Shown: positions 13,701 through 22,216 of the stretch, one piece after another
Position numbering within the stretch: the first letter of the stretch is position 1
Layout of the letters: every line of letters begins with the position of its first letter
Position numbers and translations under genes: made by a program
The notes under the pieces: generated by a model
What the model was told of the DNA's origin: nothing
Databases searched by the model: none
What the model saw: only the letters and a program-made list of their open reading frames with translations
Source of the DNA: Agelas oroides
Lineage: Eukaryota; Porifera; Demospongiae; Agelasida; Agelasidae
Assembly (NCBI GenBank): GCA_949130485.1
Contig: OX422191.1
Location: forward strand, 4,713,754-4,777,753
Length of the DNA stretch: 64,000 nucleotides
Reading direction: 5' to 3'

Positions 13701-16700
13701 GTTGCACAAGGGACTCTTTGTAACTAGGGTTTCCCAATAGACATTACGTCGCTGATCGGCAGTTATTTGGTGGTAAGACTAACTGGGCTATTCACTCACT
13801 AATTCCTTTGATTTCTTTCTATTTGGGGTGTGGTTACGATAGGAGTAATGCAGAAATAATTGTATGAGGCATAGCCAAGTACAATTTACTGAATTACGAG
13901 TGCTATTAATCCCAAATACCGCAGCAAACCATGCTATCACGTATTAATTAAACTGTTTGCACACGACGGGTACATTTATGTGCCCACGTAACGCTTCCAT
14001 GCTATGCGACGGGCACATTTACATCCCCTCCGACCTTGCGGGAGAGTTTACGCGGTAGGTAAGTAGCGAACTTTTGGGGTGAATCCCTTCCTGTTGAGTA
14101 GTAGACCACACCTTTCCACTTACATCACCAGCAGGGAAGGCAGAAGGGGCGGTGCTAGTTCGTGATCGTTTGTGAATTATGAGAAGGGCCGTCAAAGCGA
14201 AGCTTTTTCTTCAACATAGGGAGCAAGCGGCTTCCAGATTTCACATAAGGCTGGAGTACTAGCTTCAAACAACTTTGAAAAGGGCTTAGTCTGTCAGAGC
14301 TGTATGGAACAAATGAGTAAATCGGCGATGTTTCAAATTGCAGGTAAGCTACGATATACACCTACAGAGCTTACCTAGCGGTGATCAGCAATTTAGGCAA
14401 ACTAGTATTACATGCTACCTATGCAAATCAGACCACTTGCAAGGCCTAGGGCTTGCTAAGCAATGCTTCTCACTTTGACCTCAGACAGATAATTTTAATT
14501 TCCGTGTTAATAAACGGTGACGTTACTTAATTTCTGCGTGCAAAGTGAAAACTACAGCTTTATAATCCACACTCAGCTGCCATCAAAATGGTTCCTAGAA
14601 GCCATGCACTGCTACTGAGCTTCCGTTACAAGACACTCGAAAGTTATTAGCCTCGTATTTCACGGGCCGACCAACCCAAAAATTTCCTGAATGCAATAAA
14701 AATAAAACTTACAATCAATCATCATTACACCGTCAGGGCATGTTTAGTACACACAAAACAAAAAGCTGAACACACACAAAACAAACAAACTGGCATGAAA
14801 AGTCCGATGAGGGTGTTCTGTAGCTGATGTGCTGTCGGCAATGACCACCAAAGAGGCTACCCATCTCACCATGACAGGAAGGCCACCATGATAAAGTCCA
14901 CTTGCATACACCATGCCATCTCCACTTGCCGTGTGTGACCATCTAGCAGCGCAGACCACCACAGAGTCACAGTCCGTAGTACCGTCGGCAACAGCCATAG
15001 AAGGGGCTACCCATCCCACCATGACTCAGTTCAAGGACAAGCCAAGTATGACCATCTAGCAGTACCAATGACATCGCGACCCTCAGAGCAGACTGAACAC
15101 AAACCAGAACAACCAAACGCCGACAAACATACACGTTGAAGTCACTTTACAGGAGCTAAGGCATTTAGAGACACCTTTAGAAGAGACAGCGAATTTCCGC
15201 CATTTTCATCAGCCCTTGCTAGACACATCTTACGTCATTTCAAATTATGCGCATGCACGAGGAACTCATGGTCCTAGCATGCAATGGCGTCCTGCCGACC
15301 TTGAATGAGGGATTGGCCCGTGAAACAAGTAATCAATTTGAAGTGGCCTAACCAAGCTTTCTCACCCTAGAGTTTGCCGTCTGTAGCACCTACTAACCTT
15401 TGTGGTACCGTAAGCGGCAAACGATAATTTTACTATTCTGCTAAAGCGCTGTTACAGCATGCAGCATTTGCACTGTAGTCCGAAAAAGTGAGCTCCACCT
15501 TCTGCTCCACCTAATTGGCCAATGAACGGCTGCGTCCCTGCAGCGTTCCTGTAGCAACCACATACACAGCGCTTTGCATTGACCAATCAGATTAGTATTA
15601 CACTTTTTTGATACTTTACTGTCAAAAACGTGTAATACTAATCTGATTGGTCAATAAGTGTAGTATTTCTAAATAATACTACACTTTTTATATACGCATT
15701 TTATATTGTAATTATACTAGCTATAGTATTAATATGTTCATTGAACTACCCTTCTTTGTCTGTTCTCTGACATTCTCCAGCCTTGGGTCCAACCAGATCT
15801 CAGATGAAGGAGCTCGTGCAGTAGCTGCTGCGTTGCAAGTGAACCGGAGCCTTCAGGAGCTAAAGTGAGTCTAGCCATTCATGTCCTCTTCTTAGGCAGT
15901 GTGCTGTGACTCTAGCCTTGTTTCGGGCCCATACCATGCTTAGGGAGAGAAAGTGGTGACACTTGCAATTTTTCCAAAAACATTGAGTCAACTGTAACAC
16001 CCATTACATTATCATTTCTACAAGTAGTCATGGTGATGCGTTTGTTGTTTAGCTATTTATATTCCTGTCAGTTAACCCTTTAACAACTGATGACGCCTTT
16101 TGGCGTCGTCAGATTTTGGCCACATGTTATCAGTTGGCACAATCCGTTTTGAAGATAGGTTCTGCACTAGCAGAAAGGGTGGGACAGGGGGAGGTGGGTG
16201 GGTGCACTGCTCTGGCTGACAGTGCATGGTAGCGGTTGCAGCTGCCTGTAGAAAAGCCTTGGTCAATGCCGGGTGGGCCATTTGTCTGCTTTCTTGCACA
16301 AATGGGCCTAGAAAACGCTTCTTTCACCTTGTAGGGACTCCATTTCTGGCATTTTAGGCGGCTTTCAGTCCGGAGGAGCGTTCTCTGGTCAGAGGGCCCT
16401 GACTATTGAATGCTCGCTAATGAGTGGGTGTGTCCAAGGTCATGAACCCACAGAGAATGTGTCAATAAAGCTTTGACTCAAGTTTCCAGTGCTAGCTCCA
16501 AGCAGAAGTGAAAATACGGACCATGGAAGGTATCCATAGCCTAATAAACACTTCCAGTAAATAGCCTACGGTTGTTAAAGAGTTAAGTGTTGGTAAAAGA
16601 GCCGAAATTTGGAGTCAGAAGTTTTGAAGTAGCTGGCAGGCTAAACTTGAATTTAGCCTTAGGCCTCTGTCTAACCCTTCACTGTCTGTAACCCATGTCA

Positions 16701-18234
16701 GGTGTGTCATGGATGTCATCATAAAGCTATGAATCTCTTTAACAGCCTTTAGCTTTATGTTTGGGAATATTTGTGGGTCATGAATGCCATTAAAAGTCGT
16801 GCAAAGACTGGTGACAGCCAAGTCTGTGCAGGTCTTTACTTGACCCAGCCTGACCTTACCTGCCCCCACAGTTCTCATGAATATCATTAAATGGCTGCTT
16901 TATGGTCAGTTTTGTTCTCTGATTAACCCTTTAACAACCGATGACGCCTTTTGGCGTCGTCAGATTTTGGCCGCATGTTATCAGTTGGCGCAATCTGTTT
17001 TGAAGTTAGGTTCTGCGCTAGCAGAAAGGGTGGGACAGGGGGAGGTGGGTGGGTGCACCGCTCTGGCTGACAGTGCATGGCGGCGGTTGCAGCTGCCAGT
17101 AGAAAAGCCTTGGTCAATGCCGGGTGGGCCATTTGTCTGCCTTCTTGCACAAACGGGCCTAGAAAACGCTCCTTTCACCTTGTAGGGACTCCATCTCTGG
17201 CATTTTAGGCGGCTTTCAGTCCGGAGGAGCGTTCTCTGGTCAGAGGGCCCTGACTATTGAATGCTCGCTAATGAGTGGGTGTGTCCAAGGTTATGAACCC
17301 ACAGAGAATGTGTCAATAAAGCTTTGACTCAAGTTTCCAGTGCTAGCTCCAAGCAGAAGTGAAAATACGGACTATGGAAGGTATCCATAGCCTAATAAAC
17401 ACTTCCAGTAAATAGCCTACGGTTGTTAAAGAGTTAAGGGACACGTCACCATTCCTGGTGGTCAGACCACATTTTGCATGGCTGGTTCTGAGTGTTAAAA
17501 TTTGTGTTAGTCCACATTTGGTTGAAATTTAGCTGTGTTCTTCACTTTCATAATTCTGGTCTTAGCTAAAGAACACTAAAATACACGGTGATGCCAAGAG
17601 TGTGTTTCATGAAAGCAATGACAAAAAATAGTAAAATTTTTCCTACCTCTTGTGCAGATTATCAGCTGCTTTGCAGCCTCTAGCCTGACCGGTTTTCAAA
17701 TGCCACCACCATCCCTGATGTGTACAGTTGTTAATAAACAAATTTCAGCGTTTCGATGACATTAAAATCAAGTGATTGAGGGAGGGACAGTCATCTTAGT
17801 GATGCAGCATTGTCTAGTTGCTTCCTCTGGACAATATTCTTGTCCTCCCACCACTCCCTCTTTCTTAAGACTGTGAGCACTGGTAATTTAAAGGGTGGGG
17901 CTGGGGGTGCACAAGTTACCATTGTGATTACATGTGTGCACTCCATTAATTTGTGTACTCAGCTAGTTATCTACTAATCTCGTTCACAAGTTATCTGCCA
18001 CGCTATTAGTGCACCACATGTTATTACATTATTGTATTTCTTGGTCAGATGTTCCAGTTACTATTCAAGTGCAGTGTCTGATTGAGAGAATACTGGTACA
18101 GTGCAGTAGTTGTGCCTGATTTTTAGTTGTTTCTCTCATTGCTCCTCCAGTGTTAAGTGGAACCATATCTCCTCCCAAGGATGCTCTGCCCTCAGGGAAG
18201 CTAAACGCAAGAGAAAGAATCTCAAGATAGAAGG
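1673..18234 (+). CDS. LRR-array gene A (partial, exon per LRR)
   Basis: Seven plus-strand exons of exactly 84 bp lie at 1673-1756, 4236-4319, 6225-6308, 8844-8927, 10401-10484, 15781-15864 and 18151-18234. Each begins after an AG acceptor, ends before GTGAGT or GTAAGC, and has phase 2 at both ends, so any exon can be skipped or duplicated without breaking the frame. Each codes one 28-residue repeat of the form LxLSxNxIxxxGAxxLAxAL plus QVNxSLxxL, the ribonuclease-inhibitor-like LRR found in NLRC3/NOD-type receptors and related LRR-only proteins. Introns are 1.5-5.3 kb and are diverged copies of each other, so the gene grew by tandem duplication of exon plus intron. The 5' part lies outside the window. 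Whether a NACHT domain precedes the repeats cannot be seen. The known role of such repeats is ligand sensing or autoinhibition; function here is inference. Confidence 0.75.
2403..3697. mobile_element. Tigger/pogo-like DNA transposon, non-autonomous
   Basis: Ends are CAGTGAAACCTC at 2403 and GAGATTTCACTG at 3697, flanked by TA at 2401-2402 and 3698-3699. The empty site is visible in the paralogous intron near 4974-4992 (gtattacgtgttcccc), which has a single TA there, so the TA duplication is directly supported. Short ends of the CAGTGRAACC type are typical of Tigger/pogo members of Tc1-mariner. Subterminal copies of agcggtcacc and ggtcacct repeat at both sides. No transposase frame is seen. 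Confidence 0.75.
3411..3438. repeat. Perfect 28-bp palindrome
   Basis: The 28 bases centred on TACGTA read the same on both strands (built from CTAGCTAG units). It lies inside the Tigger-like element at 2403-3697. Confidence 0.9.
4236..4319 (+). CDS. LRR exon A2
   Basis: 84-bp exon after tctgtAG, ending before GTGAGT, phase 2-2. Core LSGNQFSCEGACELAAAL then QVNQSLQTL. The usual Ile is Phe, a conservative change. Acceptor is TGTAG instead of the TGCAG used by its neighbours. Confidence 0.82.
5248..5866. mobile_element. TTAA-flanked inverted-repeat element
   Basis: Sequence absent from sister introns (compare 7830-7870) and bounded by TTAA at 5244-5247 and 5867-5870. Ends are CCAATTTTACAC and, reversed, CCGATTATACGC, an imperfect ~12-bp terminal repeat. 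TTAA target use suggests a piggyBac-type MITE. No coding capacity seen. Confidence 0.5.
6225..6308 (+). CDS. LRR exon A3
   Basis: 84-bp exon after ctgcAG, phase 2-2. Core LTGNQISGEGACKLAAAL, then QVNQSLQTL. It ends CTAGA rather than CTAAA before the donor GTGAGT, giving Asp at the junction. Looks intact. Confidence 0.82.
6859..7467. mobile_element. MULE-like MITE, copy in gene A intron
   Basis: Begins TAGCCTCGTCCCCAGGC, and its right end reverses to a matching ~45-bp terminal repeat. It is flanked by the exact 10-bp duplication GGGAGTTGTA at 6849-6858 and 7468-7477. Sister introns at 2300, 4870 and 10950 lack it. It holds two TGACGTCA-like sites and a TGCGCATGCGC-type palindrome near the ends. 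Long target duplications with extended inverted repeats fit Mutator-like elements; no transposase is present. Confidence 0.75.
7904..8538 (-). mobile_element. hAT-like element with 5-bp target duplication
   Basis: Ends CATGGCCGTAGACAA and, reversed, CAAGGACGTAGACAA. The flanking duplication TCCAG (7899-7903, 8539-8543) is supported by the empty site in the sister intron at ~5906-5925. It carries a relic of an hAT transposase on the minus strand. A 5-bp duplication would fit the hAT5 group rather than classical 8-bp hAT; that assignment is from memory of the Repbase scheme. Confidence 0.7.
8139..8351 (-). pseudogene. hAT transposase C-terminal (dimerisation) relic
   Basis: The minus-strand frame contains AKLICVMPNTNAISERSF followed by SAVTRLKTWLRSTM, the conserved core of the hATC dimerisation domain (SERSFSA...RLKTxLRSTM). 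Only ~70 residues survive. Upstream and downstream parts of the transposase, including the RNase-H-like catalytic core, are absent, so this is a dead fragment inside the element at 7904-8538. Confidence 0.75.
8844..8927 (+). CDS. LRR exon A4
   Basis: 84-bp exon after ctgcAG, phase 2-2, donor GTGAGT. Core LCDNCISNEGACELAAAL then QVNRSLQEL. Two extra Cys residues (LCDNC) distinguish it from the other repeats. Confidence 0.82.
9801..10000. repeat. Nested double hairpin repeat, copy 2
   Basis: Diverged copy of 1094-1286. First hairpin 9822-9894, second 9893-10000. In the first hairpin, two stem positions changed relative to copy 1 and both changed partners match (GACCAAC/GTTGGTC in copy 1, GACCGAT/ATCGGTC here). 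Confidence 0.78.
10401..10484 (+). CDS. LRR exon A5
   Basis: 84-bp exon after ctgcAG, phase 2-2, donor GTGAGT. Core LNDNQILGKGARELAAAL then QVNQSLQTL. Consensus positions are kept. Confidence 0.82.
11160..12768. other. Repeat block shared with 29.2-30.6 kb; no firm gene
   Basis: Bases 11160-11880 are a diverged copy of 29230-29520 plus 30120-30620, and part recurs at 32030-32350. The 29-kb copy carries an LRR exon (29640) that this one lacks. Within it, 11519-11719 is open and reads QLEAVIIEVPTLQALRLRAN then RRLHRAKH and TYGDTGF; the copy near 30290 reads similarly (VKVLSLRGNPWRLYRAKH) but has a stop. This could be a relic LRR-like exon. Nothing recognisable from 11880 to 12768. Confidence 0.45.
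12769..13160. mobile_element. MULE-like MITE
   Basis: Starts TAGCCTCATTCCCAGGC and ends with the reverse complement GCCTGGGAACGAGGCTA. Terminal repeats run ~60 bp and include the CAGCTTTC..GTCGCTTGCAGTATGGAAAA stretch. Flanks aacattgat and agcgttgat are a diverged 9-bp duplication (7 of 9 match). Confidence 0.75.
13161..14560 (-). repeat. Degraded inverted relative of the Tigger-like element
   Basis: Read on the minus strand, 14095-14300 matches 2740-2930 (ttcattcgagaaaaagcttcg region and the accacacctttccactt region), and 14440-14480 matches 2515-2560 (gcttgctaagcaatgc region). This looks like an old copy of the element at 2403-3697 in the opposite orientation. Its ends were not located. 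Bases 13200-13900 show no gene. Confidence 0.45.
14650..15330. repeat. Repeat region with internal tandem duplication
   Basis: TTTCACGGGCC at ~14659 is mirrored by GGCCCGTGAAA at ~15315, a possible short terminal inverted repeat. Inside, ggctacccatcycaccatgac occurs twice about 150 bases apart (near 14855 and 15005), as does tatgaccatctagcag (near 14935 and 15042). Minus-strand frames here lack any known domain. Confidence 0.4.
15579..15654. repeat. Perfect 25-bp inverted repeat (76-bp hairpin)
   Basis: Arms 15579-15603 and 15630-15654 are exact reverse complements (TTGACCAATCAGATTAG...). A second small inverted repeat, GTGTAGTATT..AATACTACAC, follows at 15658-15684. Could be a minimal MITE. 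It ends ~125 bases before LRR exon A6. Confidence 0.85.
15781..15864 (+). CDS. LRR exon A6
   Basis: 84-bp exon after ctccAG, phase 2-2, donor GTGAGT. Core LGSNQISDEGARAVAAAL then QVNRSLQEL. Together with 29640, 31639 and 32451 it forms a sub-type with AVAAAL in place of ELAAAL. Confidence 0.82.
16072..16586. mobile_element. TTAA-flanked MITE, copy 1
   Basis: Runs from TTAACCCTTTAACAAC to GTTGTTAAAGAGTTAA, so the terminal repeat is ~12 bp bounded by TTAA on each side, a piggyBac-like signature. The next ~20 bases contain GACGCC..GGCGTC, a local hairpin. A near-identical copy lies at 16923-17437 and a reversed copy at 59160-59580. Confidence 0.75.
16587..16922. other. Spacer between two MITE copies
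   Basis: 336 bases of intron sequence with no resemblance to the neighbouring repeats. The minus strand has a ~90-residue open frame with no recognisable domain. Nothing further seen. Confidence 0.4.
16923..17437. mobile_element. TTAA-flanked MITE, copy 2
   Basis: Same length (515 bp), orientation and ends as 16072-16586, with only scattered single-base differences. TTAA lies at both ends. The very high identity points to recent insertion or gene conversion. Confidence 0.75.
18151..18234 (+). CDS. Terminal-type LRR exon A7
   Basis: 84 bp between ctccAG and GTAAGC, phase 2-2. Reads VKWNHISSQGCSALREAK then RKRKNLKIEG. It keeps the Asn and Ile of the LRR but replaces AAALQVNQSL with a basic segment. 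The same type occurs at 39647-39730, each time as the last exon of a set and preceded by the same ~150-bp intron end. This suggests it closes the LRR solenoid. Downstream exons were not identified. Confidence 0.75.
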
Positions 18235-18451
18235 GTAAGCTTGACTGGGCTGAAGTGTTTTAATTAATGTGTGCACATGAAAGCAATGCAGTTACAATGC
18301 TCATAATATTCAGGGCAGTTAAGGACTGGAACTTTTTTGCCCTTGCACGCCGCTTATCAAAAGGTTCCTGTTAGGTACAGGCCGAATGTCACATCTGGTG
18401 GGTGGAGCTATGGGCGTGACTTATGTCATGATGACATGTGAAGGGGATATA

Positions 18452-19010
18452 CCCGGTTTGAAACTGTTACATCATCTTATTAAATATTCATATGACATTT
18501 TAACGCTTCGCGCTGGCTTTGCATGACTGTTGTACTTTGACCTCGACTGCTGATTTTTGCTTGCTTGGCAAGGCACACAGCTAACTGTTCTACAGCTCTT
18601 CCTAAGGTATTCAGTATAGATTTACAAGTGTACCAATGCATCAGAACTCATAAGTTGACATAAAACTCAGCAGGAGTCCATTTGGGTTGCATAAATTATG
18701 GCCTACTCTGGTACATGTACACATAGCTACTGAAGTTCTTGAGACTCTCCATCCTGGGGCGACAGGCCTGCATGTGTTTCATGATAAAGGTTTGGCATTG
18801 ATAGGATTAACTAATTCACTTAGTACTTCCAATTTCTTGGAGATTATAAAAAACATGCAGGAAGAGCTGTAGAACAGTTGGCTGTGTGCCTTGCCAAGCA
18901 AGCAAAAGTGAGCAGTCGAGGTCAAAGTACAACAGTCATGCAAAGCCAGCGCGAAGCGTTAAAATGTCTTATGATTATTTTATAAGATGATGTAACCGTT
19001 TCAAACCGGG
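18452..19010. mobile_element. Foldback element, 150-bp arms
   Basis: Arms 18452-18605 and 18858-19010 are near-perfect reverse complements, starting CCCGGTTTGAAACTGTTACA. The loop of ~250 bp has no gene. The terminal GTTTGAAAC..TTA motif resembles the start of the element at 25644-27001, so they may be one family. Confidence 0.75.
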
Positions 19011-19296
19011 TGGTGAATTTCTATCTGACGCACCCTTTTCAAACATAGTCTCTGCACGAAGTTCATGCTAACGAACTGCGCATGCGTGGATGGGTGGAGT
19101 TAAACCCTTGAACTCTATAAAGCTGCATAGCATGAACAGCGTACAGCGCAGCGTTTCTGCTACCAGCTAAGCCTGCCAACCTGTGAACCTTCAGCATATG
19201 TAGTAGAGCCGTCCAAAAATGCCAGCAATATAGTTAATCATTATATTGTATCGCTGACCATGAATGCTCTTCAAAATACTTATCGTGAAGTTGTAT

Positions 19297-20084
19297 TACC
19301 ATATTCTACGTATTATCCGCCCATGGGCAGGCCACTTAAGTGCTAGCTGGAAGAGGGGGGTGGGTGGATAATACGTTGTTTTGGTAAACACGATGTAGTA
19401 TCCGCCCACCCAGGAAGTTCAGCTACAACTATGTGATTATGTACTTAGTCTTTTGTTGACTGTAAACAAATTATTGAAAAATCGAGCAGAGTATAAACAT
19501 ACATACCATAGAGATCGGAAAAATTTCGCTGTTAAAATAATTTCGCGGTTGAGACAAACTGCGAAAATTTAACACGTGAATAAAAACATTTACGTGGCGA
19601 TGATCAACAAATAAGCTTGCGCGCGCACGTCCACACCTCCCAAGGTAAATGTCCGATCGACGACTACTCCTAACAGCCACAGCGTTACAGCCAGTGATAC
19701 CTGGTTCTCCTGATACCTGGTAGCAGACTAAATGCTAGAACGGCTCCAGGCACTCGTCGATATTGTAAACGTCAACCGTTAAAAAAAATTCGCGGATGAA
19801 ACGAACCTCGAAAATTTAACACCATGAAAATTTTTTACACGAATTATTCAGCATGAAAATTTCGCGTTGATCAACAAACGTATTAACTGACGGTCTAAGC
19901 TGGAATGCCAAAATCGGCTATTCTCAAAGCCATCTACATGTGAAAAATTTGTCAACTACTTGTCTGCTGTCGTTGTCGTTCCCGGTACAGGAAGCAGTCC
20001 CGCGACAAAGTGTGGGCGGATACTATATATATAAGTACCCTTCCACAAATACATCATGGGCGGATAATACGTAGAATACGGTAT
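19297..20084. mobile_element. TIR element, TACCGTATTCTACG type
   Basis: Left end ACCATATTCTACGTATTATC and right end, reversed, ACCGTATTCTACGTATTATC, followed by CGCCCATG on both. Flanking TA fits a Tc1/mariner-like target. Inside, tggataatacgtt, tatccgcccaccc and gggcggatact repeat the end motif. Two blocks with TTCGCGG..GAAAATTTAACAC are internal repeats. No transposase. Confidence 0.65.
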
Positions 20085-21250
20085 AATATGATTATGGTAC
20101 AGACTAGCACATATTCCTGCAGCCATACCCTTCACAAAGAGAGGAATAGTCTTGTCACACTACAACTGATGAGTCGTCACTGAGAAACAATTATTGTACT
20201 GCATGGCTAAACCTGTCTTTGCTATCATGTCCATGTGAATGAGTACCATCTACAAAAAGCAAAATTGGTCATGGCAACATTCTGCTGTGGCAGTGACTTG
20301 ATGGTTGCAGTTTGACCAGATTCTCCCCCATTTTGTGAAGGTGTGGCGTGCAAGACTAACTAGGGATTTGGGTTCATAAGGAGTGCAGTACATCCACTAT
20401 AGCAAATAAATGGCATCCTTGTATGACTTTGAAAATCAGAAAATGTCCTTGGTTGCATTGCATAAAATGGCCCTGCAGTTGATTCACCATTCAGTCTCTC
20501 TTCAGTCATCTGTGTTCACATCTTCAACATCAAACAATGACTTTGGGAGGAAGGGACAATTTTCTTGTCTAATTGTTCATGTGTGTCTCCAAGAGTCCAA
20601 TCGAAAAGGACAGCAATTTGGTGTGACAAAAGGAACTTGAGCAGCTTCATATCAGCAAAAATAAGACATTTTTGTAGACACAATTTCATCTGGAAAAAAA
20701 ATGAATGCATGCCATTAGCTTTAATTTTTCTTCATCACTTTGAGGGCGGCCTGAGAGATTTTCCCCATCAGGAAGGTACAAGGATTCTCCACACCCCTCC
20801 TCTTCCTAGGAAGATATTGATGTCTCTCATGTGGTAAAATCTCCCAGCCTGGACTTGTATACAAAGTGCAAACACAGCCACAGTGCACCTGCATATACAG
20901 TGGGAGAAGGTGTGGGAGATCTCATCACATGTCATGTAACATGAGGTACACAGAATGCAGTTACACAAGGGGCGGTACGTATTACGCGATCTTTGTAACA
21001 GGAACGCACATATTACGTGATCTTTCATCGTAGCGGCGTAAACTCGTACGTGCGTACTGGATTCATCCCCCAGTCCCCAATAACAAATTCAGTGGCAGCA
21101 GCCACGCTAGTGGAACACGTACAAACAGTTGGACATTCAAACGTATAACTAGGCGATGTATAAAGTTGGAGGCCAAAAAGGGGGGTTTGAGTGAACACCC
21201 TCTAACCCCCCCTGCCTATATGGGCCTGCAAACTCCCAACAGAGATGAAT
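20085..21250. other. No gene recognised
   Basis: Short frames on both strands (for example 20410-20640 plus, 20768-21028 minus) show no known motifs or splice context. A pair of similar segments, tacgtattacgcgatcttt and cacatattacgtgatcttt, occurs near 20975-21025. Confidence 0.4.
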
Positions 21251-21690
21251 AGGCTAAAACAACATTTGTAACCATTTGTGATTTCAATTCTCAAATCTTG
21301 GAGGGATACAAAAGTGAAAACTAAGGGCAGAGGGTAAATCTCAAATAGAGCACTGTAACAATTTTGTGTCATACATGTCAGAGCCAGCCCACACCAACAT
21401 GCAATGAGGTTGCCGATGTACCATTTTCTGCAGGTTGGATCATCAGTACTGGTGATTTCGATGACCCAACACAAGTACAGATATTAACAAGAGGAGGGTC
21501 AGACCAGACATCCTTCACAAGGACTGGCAAGAACTAGTCAACGTTCTTCGTTTAGTTTAAATTGAGTCACTTTGTAAGTCAGTTGATCGTGCTGCTTGAT
21601 CGCTAGCTTGTTAGATGTTCATTTTTGTTGGTACATATAATGGCCAATGACCACTGAACCCAGTCAGTTTAGCTTCATTCCCAGGCTAGT
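21250..21690. repeat. Duplicated block, copy 1 (pair at 42440-42870)
   Basis: Matches 42440-42870 in the same orientation, from catttgtgatttcaattctc through aactagtcaac to the cactgaacccagtcagttta stretch, at a visually estimated 85-90 percent identity with small indels. Neither copy has a long open frame. Confidence 0.7.
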
Positions 21691-21944
21691 CCCAGTTTTT
21701 CAGTTACATACATTACAGTGCAGCTGGAAAAAAATGGGGAGGATCGAGCCTGGGAAGAAAGCAAGCTCAGTCAGTTAACATGACAGCTACAATCGTTATA
21801 TTAGTGTTGTCAGAGAGGCTAACAGATTGGCAGCTGAGACTATCGAGAAGGTTACTGTGTGGCGTTTTCTGTCTGTTTAAACATTTTGTTCTTTGTATAA
21901 TGAACCTGCAACAGTATGAAGCGGGCATTCTTAAAATTACCGTA

Positions 21945-22110
21945 AAATCGGGGTAATAAGCACCCACACAAAATAAGCACCCCATGAATATAGGCACCCA
22001 TTTTGATTACATCGTGTTTATTAGCACCCATACAAAAATAGGCACCCCACATGAAAAGATACCGTGTAAACGGAAGTGAATTTGCTAATGGTCGCGTAAG
22101 GTGCCGGATG
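21945..22110. repeat. AAGCACCC-type direct repeats
   Basis: Short degenerate direct repeats of aataagcacccacacaaaat, starting from TTACCGTAAAATCGGGGT. This looks like one end of another TIR element; the partner end was not found. Confidence 0.4.
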
Positions 22111-22216
22111 AAAGCCGCATGTGTCATCATTACATCATCATTACTTTTGTACTAAATAGGACGGAATGTCCTCTGTCAACGTGCATGTGCCATGCCACGC
22201 CCTCTGCATACTTAGA

